Shown in pieces: positions 52,217 through 60,675 of a DNA stretch of 64,000 nt. The notes beneath the pieces are model-generated. The model searched no databases, had not been told where the DNA came from, and saw only the letters and a list, made by a program, of their open reading frames with translations. This DNA is from Geodermatophilus sp. DSM 44513. GTDB lineage: Bacteria > Actinomycetota > Actinomycetes > Mycobacteriales > Geodermatophilaceae. The DNA lies in NCBI RefSeq assembly GCF_032460525.1, contig NZ_CP135963.1, positions 248,001 through 312,000 of the forward strand, read 5' to 3'. The stretch's first letter is position 1; the number at the start of each line of letters is the position of its first letter. The position numbers were made by a program, and so were the translations under genes.

Positions 52217-54103
52217 GTGGGCGCGCCCGACCCCGGCCGGCCGCCGGGCCGGCTGGTCGTCGGCGTGGACATCGGCAACTCCACGACCGAGGCGTGCCTG
52301 GCCGCGGTCGCCCCCGACGGCACGGTCGCCTACCTGGCCACCGACCTGACCCGGACGACCGGCGTCAAGGGCACCCCGGACAACACCGCGGGCGCGCTCA
52401 CCGCCGTCCGCGGGGCGCTGGCCCGGTCCGGGCGGGACGCCGGCGAGGTGGAGGCCGTGCTGCTCAACGAGGCCACCCCGGTGATCAGCGGGCTGGCCAT
52501 GGAGACCATCACCGAGACGATCATCACCGAGTCCACGATGATCGGGCACAACCCGGCGACCCCCGGCGGCGAGGGCCTCGGCGTCGGCACCACCGTGCCG
52601 ATCGGCGCGCTGCCCGGCCAGCCGCCCGGCGCGCCGGTGGTGTGCGTCGTCCCACCCGGCGCGGACTTCGAGGACGTCGCGGCCGCGGTCAACGCCGCCG
52701 TCGCGGCCGGCGTGGACGTGGTGGCCGCCGTCCTGGCCGGGGACGATGCGGTGCTGGTGACCAACCGGCTGCACCGGCCGGTCCCGGTGGTCGACGAGGT
52801 CGCCGCCGTGGAGCGGGTGCCGCTGGGGATGCTGGCCGCCGTCGAGGTGGCCGCGCCCGGGCGGACCATCCGGACGCTGTCCAACTCCTACGGCCTGGCC
52901 ACCGTCTTCGGCCTGGACCCGGCGCAGACCCGCCAGGTGTCCCCGGTGGCGCGGGCGCTGACCGGCAACCGGTCGGCCGTCGTCGTGCGCACCCCGACCG
53001 GGGACGTCACCGACCGGCGCATCCCGGTGGGGGAGCTGGTGCTGCACGGGGCGGGCAGGACGCTGCGGGTGGACGTCGACGCCGGCGCCGAGGCGATCAT
53101 GGACGCCGTCGCCCGCGTGCAGCCCCTGGACGACGCCGACGGCGAGCCCGGCACGCACGTCGGCGGCATGCTCGCCCAGGTCCGCGACACGATGGCCGAC
53201 GTCATGGACGTCGCCGGCCAGCCGGGGGTGCCGGTGTCGGAGATCGCCATCCGCGACGTGCTCGCCGTCGACACGTTCGTGCCGGCCGAGGTGCGCGGCG
53301 GGCTGGCCGGCGAGGTGGCGCTGGAGAACGCGGTCGCGCTGGCGGCGATGGTGCGCACCAGCCGCAGTCGCATGCAACTGGTCGCCGACCGGGTCTCCGA
53401 GCAGCTGGGCGCGGCGGCGCGGATCGGCGGCGTCGAGGGCGAGATGGCCGTGGGCGGCGCGCTCACCACCCCCGGCGTCGACCGGCCGGTCGCCGTCCTG
53501 GACCTCGGCGGCGGCTCGACCGACGCCGCCCTGCTCACCCGGGACGGCGAGTGCACCGCCGTGCACGTCGCCGGCGCCGGGGAGCTGGTCACCAAGCTGA
53601 TCGGCTCCGAGCTGGCCCTGGAGGACCGCGAGGTCGCCGAGGGCGTCAAGCGCTTCCCGCTGGCCACGGTGGAGAGCTTCTTCCACCTGCGCCACGAGGA
53701 CGGCACCGTGCAGTTCGTCGACCAGCCGCTGCCGCCGCACGTCTTCGCCCGCGTCGTGGTGCTGACCGCCGAGGGTCCCGCCCCCGTGCCCACCCGGCAC
53801 GCCCTGCACCACGTGCGGCGGGTGCGCCGGGATGCCAAGCGGCGGGTGTTCGTGGTCAACGCGCTGCGGGCGCTGCGCCAGGTGGCACCGGGGGGCAACC
53901 TGCGCGCGCTGGACTTCGTCGTCCTGCTGGGCGGGTCGGCACTGGACTTCGAGATCCCCGACCTGGTCGCCGACGCCCTCGCCCCCTACGGGGTGGTCTG
54001 CGGGACCGGCAACGTGCTGGGCACCGAGGGGCCGCGGACGGCGGTCGCGGCGGGCCTGGTCCGCGCGCACGCCGCCCACCTGGTCGAGTGCCCGGCCGGG
54101 TGA
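52217..54103 (+). CDS. pduG: Diol dehydratase reactivase large subunit
   Basis: The Hsp70-like ATPase (628 aa) that removes damaged cobalamin from inactivated dehydratase. It opens with VVGVDIGNSTTEACLAAV, the actin-fold phosphate-1 motif, and shows DLGGGSTDAALLTRDG (phosphate 2), ETITETIITESTMIGHNP and the late LGGSALDFEIPDLV. Length and order match DdrA/PduG. It starts 1 base after the beta subunit stop and ends overlapping the small reactivase subunit (GTGA). Its presence shows that the dehydratase is a maintained, working enzyme. Confidence 0.92.
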   Translation: MGAPDPGRPPGRLVVGVDIGNSTTEACLAAVAPDGTVAYLATDLTRTTGVKGTPDNTAGALTAVRGALARSGRDAGEVEAVLLNEATPVISGLAMETITETIITESTMIGHNPATPGGEGLGVGTTVPIGALPGQPPGAPVVCVVPPGADFEDVAAAVNAAVAAGVDVVAAVLAGDDAVLVTNRLHRPVPVVDEVAAVERVPLGMLAAVEVAAPGRTIRTLSNSYGLATVFGLDPAQTRQVSPVARALTGNRSAVVVRTPTGDVTDRRIPVGELVLHGAGRTLRVDVDAGAEAIMDAVARVQPLDDADGEPGTHVGGMLAQVRDTMADVMDVAGQPGVPVSEIAIRDVLAVDTFVPAEVRGGLAGEVALENAVALAAMVRTSRSRMQLVADRVSEQLGAAARIGGVEGEMAVGGALTTPGVDRPVAVLDLGGGSTDAALLTRDGECTAVHVAGAGELVTKLIGSELALEDREVAEGVKRFPLATVESFFHLRHEDGTVQFVDQPLPPHVFARVVVLTAEGPAPVPTRHALHHVRRVRRDAKRRVFVVNALRALRQVAPGGNLRALDFVVLLGGSALDFEIPDLVADALAPYGVVCGTGNVLGTEGPRTAVAAGLVRAHAAHLVECPAG

Positions 54104-54447
54104 GCGACCCGGGACCGCGGCCGGCGGTGCGGGTGCACCGGCACCCGGCGGCCCCGGCGCCCGTGCTGCGCCAGGTGCGCGCCGGGGTGGAGGAGGAGGG
54201 GGTGCCCAGCGACGTCGTCGACGTCCCCGGGCCGGCCGGTGCGACCGCCCTGGCCGCCGCGGCCGCCGCGGACTCCCCGCTCGGCGTGGGCATCGGCCTG
54301 GCCGCCGACGGCGCCGCGGCCGTGCAGCACCGCACCCTGCCCGGGGACCGGCCGGTGACCACGGCCCCGGCCGGTGCGGGGCCGACGGAGTGGCGCCGCA
54401 TCGGCCGGGTCGCCGCCCGGGTGGTCAAGCGCCTCCCGCTCGGCTGA
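54100..54447 (+). CDS. pduH: Diol dehydratase reactivase small subunit
   Basis: The small partner (115 aa) of the reactivase, matching DdrB/PduH: it exchanges places with the dehydratase beta subunit to open the enzyme. Typical features are VRAGVEEEGVPSDVV, SPLGVGIGLAADGAAAVQH and a basic C-terminus (RRIGRVAARVVKRLPLG). GTG 54100 overlaps the stop of the large subunit gene. It is the last gene of the operon and is followed by a strong hairpin. Confidence 0.88.
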   Translation: MSDPGPRPAVRVHRHPAAPAPVLRQVRAGVEEEGVPSDVVDVPGPAGATALAAAAAADSPLGVGIGLAADGAAAVQHRTLPGDRPVTTAPAGAGPTEWRRIGRVAARVVKRLPLG

Positions 54448-54474
54448 ACGGCAGGGGGCACCGGCTGCTCCCCC

Positions 54475-54535
54475 GTGATCATCGGCGGGTGGCTGGCCCT
54501 GCGGGCGTGTCGGGCGACCACCTGCCGATGGTCAC
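54475..54535 (+). terminator. 18-bp hairpin after the diol dehydratase operon
   Basis: Arms GTGATCATCGGCGGGTGG (54475-54492) and CCACCTGCCGATGGTCAC (54518-54535) pair fully as plus-strand RNA if two G-U pairs are allowed; on the minus strand these become two A-C mismatches. The loop is 25 bases. There is no T tract. It begins 27 bases after the pduH stop, so it most likely ends this operon. Confidence 0.6.
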
Positions 54536-54563
54536 GGCGTCGAGGCGGCCCGGGCGGACCGGC

Positions 54564-54842
54564 TCAGGTCAGCACGTTGTAGGCGATCACGCTGCCGACG
54601 ACGGCGATGACGACGGCCAGGACGCCGGTGACGAGCCCGGTGGTGACCTGACCGTTCCGGACGCCGCCGCGCCGCGCTGCGATGCCCAGGCCGATGGCCA
54701 CGACCCCCAGCACCAGGCCGACGATCGGGATCAGCAGGGACAGCAGGACGCCGACCACGCCGGTCACGAGTGCGCCGGTCGCCAGGCCGCTGGACCCACC
54801 GGTGCGCCGCACCGGCGCGGTGCCCGTCTGCTCGCTGCTCAT
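54564..54842 (-). CDS. Small membrane protein (DUF4190-like)
   Basis: A 92-aa protein with two hydrophobic helices (LATGALVTGVVGVLLSLLIP and VTTGLVTGVLAVVIAVVGSV) separated by a basic loop, the layout of DUF4190-type proteins. ATG 54842 follows GGAGGAGCC. It points towards the dehydratase operon (convergent). Function is unknown. Confidence 0.7.
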   Translation of the reverse strand: MSSEQTGTAPVRRTGGSSGLATGALVTGVVGVLLSLLIPIVGLVLGVVAIGLGIAARRGGVRNGQVTTGLVTGVLAVVIAVVGSVIAYNVLT

Positions 54843-54978
54843 GGCTCCTCCACGGGTTCCTCGGCGGCCGGGACCTCCGGCCGTCGACCGGGTCGGGTGG
54901 GCACCGCGGAGGGAGGACAAACGGCCCGGCGAGCGGGTTCACCGGGTCGGGCGACGTCACCGCCGCCAGCGGTCACCC

Positions 54979-55032
54979 GGCCGTGACCAGGAGGCCGGCC
55001 GAGACCGGCAGGCCGGCCGTGACGAGGAGGTC
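54979..55032. repeat. Three tandem 18-bp repeats at the end of bpa
   Basis: Units at 54979-54996, 54997-55014 and 55015-55032 share the pattern GGCCGNGACNNGNAGGCC, with the third degenerate. They lie directly past, and slightly into, the bpa stop. They may be a chance expansion or a transcript-end structure, since GGCC ends can pair. Confidence 0.55.
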
Positions 55033-55573
55033 AGAGGTACTGGCCGCCACCGGGGCGCAGGTCCGGCTGCGGGGCCTGACCGCCGGGTAGCGCCCGCCGG
55101 CGCATCTCCTCCAGCTGGGCCCGGGCGGCCATCTGCTGGGCGAACAGCGCGGTCTGGATGCCGTGGAAGACGCCCTCCAGCCAGCCGACCAGCTGGGCCT
55201 GGGCGATGCGCAGCTCGGCGTCCGACGGCGTCTCGCCCTCGCTGAACGGCAGCGTGATCCGCTCCAGCTCCTCGCGCAGCTCCGGCGCCAGCCCCTGCTC
55301 GAGCTCGCGGATGGACGAGGCGTGGATGTCGCGCAGCCGGTTGCGGCTGGCGTCGTCCAGGGGCGCGGCGCGCACCTCCTCGAGCAGCTGCTTGATCATC
55401 GTGCCGATCCGCATGACCTTCGCCGGCTGCTCGACCATCTCGCCGATGGCCGGGCCGCCGTCGCCGCTCGGTGGGCCGCCGTCGGGTGCGGGCATCGTGC
55501 CCACCGGCTGGCCGTCGGGTCCGACGACGAGGACCTGCTGGGCGCGTCCACTGCCGATTCCAGGTGCGGTCAT
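55031..55573 (-). CDS. bpa: Bacterial proteasome activator Bpa
   Basis: A 180-aa ATP-independent activator of the 20S proteasome (Bpa/PafE). It forms a ring that opens the proteasome gate and feeds it unfolded proteins. The central helical domain is clear (GTMIKQLLEEVRAAPLDDAS, LAPELREELERITLPF, LVGWLEGVFHGIQTALFAQQ). The protein ends in the proteasome-docking motif GQYL, which is known to be required. GGGGAGGATGG precedes the ATG. This is good evidence that the host has a 20S proteasome. Confidence 0.93.
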   Translation of the reverse strand: MTAPGIGSGRAQQVLVVGPDGQPVGTMPAPDGGPPSGDGGPAIGEMVEQPAKVMRIGTMIKQLLEEVRAAPLDDASRNRLRDIHASSIRELEQGLAPELREELERITLPFSEGETPSDAELRIAQAQLVGWLEGVFHGIQTALFAQQMAARAQLEEMRRRALPGGQAPQPDLRPGGGQYL

Positions 55574-55650
55574 GCCCCCATCCTCCCCGCCGTCGCGGCA
55601 CCCCGCCGGGGAGGCCGGGGGCTCAGCCGTGACGGCTAGTGTCGAGGTCC

Positions 55651-56874
55651 ATGGGACCGGGGGAGGGGCGGCTGGACGTCGCCCGCGTCCGGGGCCTGTT
55701 CCCCGGTCTCTCCGACGGTCTGGTGCACGCCGAGGGGCCCGCCGGCGCGCTGCTGCCGGAGGCCGTCGTGCACGCCGTCGCCCAGGCGATGCGGGTGCCG
55801 GTGGCCGGCCGCGGCGGGGTGTTCCCGGCGTCCGCCCGCGCCGAGGGGCTGCTCGCCAGCGCCCGCACCGCCGTCGCCGACCTGGTCGGCGGGGTGTCCT
55901 CCGGCGTCGTCCTCGGGCCGGACAGCTCGCGGCTGACCTGGACCCTGGCCCGCGCGCTGGCGCGCACCTGGCGGCCCGGCGACGAGGTGGTGGTCAGCCG
56001 GCTGGACCACGACGCCAACGTCCGCCCGTGGGTGGAGCTGGCCGCCGGCACCGGGGTGGTGGTGCACTGGGCGGAGGTCGACATCGAGACCGGCGAGCTG
56101 CCGGACTGGCAGTACGACCAGCTGCTGGGCCCCCGCACCCGACTGGTCGCGGTCACCGCGGCCAGCTCCGCGATCGGCACCCGCCCGGACGTCGCGGCGA
56201 TCGCCCGCCGCGCGCACGCGGCCGGTGCCCTCGTGTACGTCGACGGGACGCACGCCGCCGCCCACGACCTGCTGGACCTGCCCACCCTCGGTGCGGACTT
56301 CCTCGCCGTCGCCGCCGACATGTGGTGCGGCCCGCACGTCGCCGCCGTGGTGGCCGACCCCGGCCTGCTGGCCGAGCTGGAGCCCGACCGGCTCGCGCCG
56401 GTGCCCGACCGGGTGCCCGACCGGTTCGAGAGCGGCGGGTACGCCTTCGAGCTGCTGGCCGGCGTCGCGGCGGCCGTGGAGCACCTGGCCGCGCTGGACG
56501 ACGTCGCCACCGGCACCCGCCGGGAGCGGCTGCGCGCCTCGATGGCCGCCGTGGCCGCCTACGAGCACGGGTTGTTCGGCTGGCTGGACCAGGCGCTGCG
56601 GGCCATGCGGCACGTGCAGGTGATCGGCTCGGCCCCGCGCACCACGCCGACGCTGTCGTTCACCGTCGAGGGGATGCGCCCGCGCCAGGTGGCCCACGAG
56701 CTGTCCCGGCGCGGCATCTGCGCGTGGGACGGCGACCTCTACGCCCGCGAGCTGTTCGACGCCCTCGGCGCCAACGAGGAGGGCGGGGCGGTGCAGCTGG
56801 GGCTGATGCACTACAACACCGCCGAGGAGGTCGGCTACCTCGTCGACGCGGTCGCCGCGCTGCGCCCGCGATGA
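55651..56874 (+). CDS. Cysteine desulfurase-like aminotransferase-fold protein lacking the PLP lysine
   Basis: A 407-aa fold-type I protein of the cysteine desulfurase-like group: SRLDHDANVRPWVELAAG, VYVDGTHAAAHDLLDLPTLG and LGLMHYNTAEEVGYL. Where relatives have the PLP-binding lysine (SAYKFFGPH type) this protein has VAADMWCGPHVAAV, with Met224 at the lysine position. If the alignment is right, it cannot form the usual Schiff base. The Asp/His pocket (DGTHAAAH) is kept. It may be a non-catalytic or altered enzyme. ATG 55651 is taken; GTG 55639 is the alternative. Confidence 0.75.
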   Translation: MGPGEGRLDVARVRGLFPGLSDGLVHAEGPAGALLPEAVVHAVAQAMRVPVAGRGGVFPASARAEGLLASARTAVADLVGGVSSGVVLGPDSSRLTWTLARALARTWRPGDEVVVSRLDHDANVRPWVELAAGTGVVVHWAEVDIETGELPDWQYDQLLGPRTRLVAVTAASSAIGTRPDVAAIARRAHAAGALVYVDGTHAAAHDLLDLPTLGADFLAVAADMWCGPHVAAVVADPGLLAELEPDRLAPVPDRVPDRFESGGYAFELLAGVAAAVEHLAALDDVATGTRRERLRASMAAVAAYEHGLFGWLDQALRAMRHVQVIGSAPRTTPTLSFTVEGMRPRQVAHELSRRGICAWDGDLYARELFDALGANEEGGAVQLGLMHYNTAEEVGYLVDAVAALRPR

Positions 56875-56875
56875 C

Positions 56876-57868
56876 TCACGGTTCGTTGACCAGCAGCACC
56901 TTGCCGACGTGCTCGCTGGCGTCGACCACGCGGTGCGCCTCGGCGGCCCGCGACATCGGCAGCCGGCGGTCGACGATGGGGCGGACGACGCCGCGCTCGA
57001 CGTCGGGCCACACGTCGTGCCGCACGGCGGCGACGATCTCGGCCTTGCCGCCGGGACCGGTCGCGGGGCGGGCCCGCAGCGTGGTGGCGTGCACCGCGGC
57101 CCGCTTGCGCATCAGCCTGCCCAGGTCCAGCTCGGCCCTCGTGCCGCCCTGCATCCCGATGCACACCAGCCGGCCGCCGGTGGCCAGCGCGTCGACGTTG
57201 CGGGCCAGGTACGCCGCGCCCATGTTGTCCAGGACGACGTCCACCCCGGCGCCGCCGGTCTCCTCCCGCACCCGCGCGACGAAGTCCTCCTGCCGGTAGT
57301 CGATGCCCACGTCGGCGCCGAGCTCCCGGCAGACGGCGAGCTTGGCCGCGCTGCCCGCGGTGGTGAGCACCCGGGCGCCGGCCCGGGCGGCCAGCTGGAT
57401 GGCCATCGTGCCGATCCCACTGGCGCCGCCGTGCACCAGGAACGTCTCGCCGCGGCGCAGCCCGGCCAGCATGAAGACGTTGGACCACACGGTGCACACG
57501 ACCTCGGGCAGCGCCGCGGCCGTGGCCAGCTCCACCCCGGCCGGGCGGGGGAGCAGCTGGCCGGCCGGGACGGCGACCCGCTCGGCGTAGCCGCCACCGG
57601 ACAGCAGCGCGCAGACCTCGTCGCCCACCGACCAGCCGGTCACGCCCTCGCCGACCTCGCTGACCACCCCGCTGCACTCCAGGCCGAGGACCTCGCTGGC
57701 ACCGGGCGGCGGGGGGTAGTGGCCGGCCCGCTGCAGCAGGTCGGCGCGGTTGACCGCGGTGGCGACGACGTCGACGATCACCTCACCGGGCCGCAGCACC
57801 GGGTCGGGCACCTCACCCCAGCCGAGCTCGTCGGGGCCACCGGGTCGGTCGAGGGTCACAGCACGCAT
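56876..57868 (-). CDS. NAD(P)H:quinone oxidoreductase (zinc-free MDR family)
   Basis: A 330-aa medium-chain dehydrogenase/reductase of the quinone oxidoreductase/PIG3 type. Signatures are NRADLLQRAGHYPPPPGASE, GLECSGVVSEVGEGV, the nucleotide motif HGGASGIGTMAIQLA and DNMGAAYLARNVDAL. There are no zinc ligands. It likely reduces quinones or enones with NADPH. It is convergent with the desulfurase-like gene, 1 bp apart. Confidence 0.87.
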   Translation of the reverse strand: MRAVTLDRPGGPDELGWGEVPDPVLRPGEVIVDVVATAVNRADLLQRAGHYPPPPGASEVLGLECSGVVSEVGEGVTGWSVGDEVCALLSGGGYAERVAVPAGQLLPRPAGVELATAAALPEVVCTVWSNVFMLAGLRRGETFLVHGGASGIGTMAIQLAARAGARVLTTAGSAAKLAVCRELGADVGIDYRQEDFVARVREETGGAGVDVVLDNMGAAYLARNVDALATGGRLVCIGMQGGTRAELDLGRLMRKRAAVHATTLRARPATGPGGKAEIVAAVRHDVWPDVERGVVRPIVDRRLPMSRAAEAHRVVDASEHVGKVLLVNEP

Positions 57869-57901
57869 GGGCTGACCCTAGGAGGAGCACCACCCGCTCC
57901 T

Positions 57902-57913
57902 CGCGAGCTCGCG
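57902..57913. repeat. CGCGAGCTCGCG palindrome, related to the repeat at 60612
   Basis: A perfect 12-bp palindrome followed by GTGGGG; the same palindrome followed by AGCGGTGGGG is at 60612-60623. Both lie between genes and probably belong to one dispersed repeat family. Confidence 0.5.
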
Positions 57914-58111
57914 GTGGGGCCCGGCAGGGAGCCGTTGCCGACGACGGATGGGTGTGCGCGAGGTGGACAACTGATAGCCATACAGGGTTAGAGTCACTAC
58001 AACGAGCGGGGGCTCGGGGACGGTTGATCGCCGTCCCGGGTGCCCGTTCGGCCGACATCGACGCTGAGCAGCTGCGTCGGGTCGCGTCGGTGACCAGTCG
58101 AGGACACGACC

Positions 58112-60538
58112 ATGACACTGCGCCGCCGGCTGGCCGTGGGGCTGACCACCCTGGTCCTGCTGTCCGCCGTGGGTGCCGGCGCCGGGCTGTACGCCCTGGG
58201 CCGGGTCACCGGCGCGGTGCACCGGACGTCCACCCAGGACGTGGTGGCGCTCGAGGCGCTCGACGACGTCGAGTCGGCGCTGTACCGCATCCGCGCGAGT
58301 GCCCTCGAGCACCTCCTGGCCGGGTCGGACGGCTCGGGGGCCCGGCTGGCCGGCGAGGCGAGCGAGCAGGAGCGCCGCGCCCGGGACCGCCTCGCGGACT
58401 ACCGGCGGACCGGGCTGTCCCCGGAGGAGGAGCGGCTCGCCGCGGCGTTCGAGCGACACCTGGCCGGCTACGTGCAACGGGTCCGCGGCGACGTCCTCCC
58501 GGTGCGCACGGCGGCGGGGCAGGGGGAGGTCGCGCGGCAGGTCGCGCGGGGGGCGGTCGAGGAGTTCCGCGCCGCCCGTCAGGCGGTGGACGACCTCATG
58601 GACCAGGCGCTGCGGCGCGCCGGGGAACGCGCGGCCGAGGCCCGGCGCACCCACCTCCCCTGGGTCGTGGCGCCGGTGCTGGTGGTCCTGGTGACCGCCG
58701 CGGTGGGTCAGCTGGTCGGGACACGGCGGGGCCGCCGCGTCCTGGCGCCGCTGCGCCGGCTGGTCACCCGCGGCGGCACCCGGCGGCCGGCGGCGCTCGA
58801 CGCGCCCGGGGAGGACGAGCCCCGCTTCCGCAGCGCGTTCGCCCACGCCCGCGTGGGCATGGCCATCGTGTCCCTCGACGGGCGCTGGTTGGAGGTCAAC
58901 GCCGCGCTGGGCGCGGTGCTCGGGACCACCCCGGCCGAGCTGCTCGCGCTGGGTCCCGAGCAGGTCACCCACCCGGAGGACCGCCACGTCGAGGGCGAGC
59001 TGGTGCGCGGCGTCCTCGGCGCCGCGGTGCAGCAGGGACCCACCGCGGCGGTGCGCCACCGGGACGTGCGCTACCTGCACCGGGACGGGCGGGTCGTCGT
59101 CGCCGAGGTCGGCGCGGCGGTCGTCCTGGGGCGCGGCGACCAGCCCACCCACTGCCTGCTGCAGGTCGTCGACGTCACCGAGGCGCGGCGCTCCCGCCGG
59201 GAGCTGGAGGAGCTCGCCCACTCCGACCCGCTGACCGGCCTGGCCAACCGCGACCGCTTCCTGCAGCGGCTGCACGCCGCCCTGGCCGAGCCGACCGAGG
59301 GCCCGCTGCGCTGCGTGCTTTTCGTCGACATCGACCGGTTCAAGTTCGTCAACGACGTGCTCGGCCACCGGGCCGGTGACGAGCTGCTGGTCGTGATGGC
59401 GCGGCGGATCGAGTCCTGCCTGCGCCGCCGGGACACCGTCGCCCGGTTCGGCGGCGACGAGTACACCGTGCTGCTGGAGGACGTCCGCGACACCGCGGAG
59501 GCCGTGCACGTCGCCGAGCTCGTCCTGGAGGCGGTCCGCCGTCCGCTTGTGCTGGCCGGCCAGGACGTCGTCGCCTCGGCCAGCGTGGGCATCGCGTGCA
59601 GCACCGGGGCGGGGGAGGTCTCACCGGACGACCTGCTGCACGACGCGGACGTGGCGGTGGGCGAGGCCAGGACCGCCGGCGGGGACTGCTACCGGCTGGC
59701 CGGTCCCGAGCAGCGCGCGCGGTCCCGGGAGCGGCTGGGCCTGGAGACCGACCTGCGGGCCGCCCTCGACGGGGGGTCGGAGCTGGAGGTGCACTACCAG
59801 CCGATCGTGCGCCTGGACGGCGGCGCGGTCGCCGGCGTGGAGGCCCTGGTCCGCTGGCGGCACCCGGAGCGGGGCCTGCTGGCGCCCGCGGAGTTCCTGC
59901 ACCTCGCCGAGGACACCGGGCTGGTCGTCCCGCTGGGCCGGTGGGTGCTGGGCGAGGCCTGCCGGACGGTGCAGCGGTGGGCCGCGCACGGCGACATGCC
60001 CGCGGACTTCGTGCTGCACGTCAACCTCTCCGCCCGCCAGCTGCGCCCGGAGCTGCTCGACGAGGTCGACGCGGTGCTGTCCGGCACCGGCTACCCGGCC
60101 GACCAGCTGTGCCTGGAGGTGACGGAGAGCGCGCTGGCGGAGGACGACGACGTCGGCGTCGTCCTGCTGCAGCAGCTGAGCCGCCGGGGGGTGCGCCTGG
60201 CGATCGACGACTTCGGCACGGAGTACTCCGCCCTCGGCCGGCTCCGCCGGCTCCCGGTGACCTGCCTGAAGATCGACAAGGTCTTCGTGGCGGACCTGGC
60301 CTCCGACGGGCGGGACGAGGCCATCGTCCGTGCGATCACCGACCTGGCCCGCTCGATGGAGCTCGAGGTCGTCGCCGAGGGCGTGGAGACCCCCGCCCAG
60401 GAGGCCGCCCTGCTGGCGCTGGGCTGCGACGTCGGCCAGGGCTACGCGCTCGGCCGCGCCCAGCCGCCGGACGCGGCCGGCCGGCTGGTCGTCGCCCACT
60501 GGCGGCGCACGCCCCGGGCGGTCGCCGCCTCGGCCTGA
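58112..60538 (+). CDS. Membrane GGDEF-EAL protein with PAS domain
   Basis: An 808-aa c-di-GMP turnover protein. Two membrane helices (about 8-30 and 188-207) flank a helical extracytoplasmic sensor of the four-helix-bundle type. A PAS domain (~235-360) and a GGDEF domain follow, with the active site GGDEY at 447-451. The EAL domain starts with EALVRW at 577-579, then DDFGTEYSAL near 699 (Gly to Glu against the usual DFGTGYSS) and LKIDKVFV. Key catalytic Glu, Asp and Lys residues are present, so both activities are possible. ATG 58112 follows GAGGACACGACC. Confidence 0.87.
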   Translation: MTLRRRLAVGLTTLVLLSAVGAGAGLYALGRVTGAVHRTSTQDVVALEALDDVESALYRIRASALEHLLAGSDGSGARLAGEASEQERRARDRLADYRRTGLSPEEERLAAAFERHLAGYVQRVRGDVLPVRTAAGQGEVARQVARGAVEEFRAARQAVDDLMDQALRRAGERAAEARRTHLPWVVAPVLVVLVTAAVGQLVGTRRGRRVLAPLRRLVTRGGTRRPAALDAPGEDEPRFRSAFAHARVGMAIVSLDGRWLEVNAALGAVLGTTPAELLALGPEQVTHPEDRHVEGELVRGVLGAAVQQGPTAAVRHRDVRYLHRDGRVVVAEVGAAVVLGRGDQPTHCLLQVVDVTEARRSRRELEELAHSDPLTGLANRDRFLQRLHAALAEPTEGPLRCVLFVDIDRFKFVNDVLGHRAGDELLVVMARRIESCLRRRDTVARFGGDEYTVLLEDVRDTAEAVHVAELVLEAVRRPLVLAGQDVVASASVGIACSTGAGEVSPDDLLHDADVAVGEARTAGGDCYRLAGPEQRARSRERLGLETDLRAALDGGSELEVHYQPIVRLDGGAVAGVEALVRWRHPERGLLAPAEFLHLAEDTGLVVPLGRWVLGEACRTVQRWAAHGDMPADFVLHVNLSARQLRPELLDEVDAVLSGTGYPADQLCLEVTESALAEDDDVGVVLLQQLSRRGVRLAIDDFGTEYSALGRLRRLPVTCLKIDKVFVADLASDGRDEAIVRAITDLARSMELEVVAEGVETPAQEAALLALGCDVGQGYALGRAQPPDAAGRLVVAHWRRTPRAVAASA

Positions 60539-60675
60539 GCCGGCGGCCGCCCGGGGCGGCCCCTCTGCAGGGGCCCGCCACGAGCCCTACGGCCCTCCTG
60601 CAGGGGCCCGCCGCGAGCTCGCGAGCGGTGGGGGGCAGGAAGGTCCTTCCTGGTGGGGGGCAGAGGGGTCCTTCT
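60539..60675. repeat. Cluster of dispersed intergenic repeats between GGDEF-EAL and acyl-CoA ligase genes
   Basis: The convergent gap contains two copies of CTGCAGGGGCCCGCC(A/G)CGAG (about 60565-60585 and 60599-60617), the palindrome CGCGAGCTCGCG, and two copies of the GGCAGGAAGGTCCTTCCT type. The first of these (60635-60651) is CAGGAAGG-T-CCTTCCTG, an 8-bp hairpin. The block ends at the stop of the ligase gene and may serve as a bidirectional terminator. Confidence 0.6.

Noticed and set aside
47704..54447. Bacterial microcompartment locus
   Set aside because: No shell-protein (BMC domain or EutN/CcmL-like) gene is present, and the dehydratase subunits lack encapsulation peptides.
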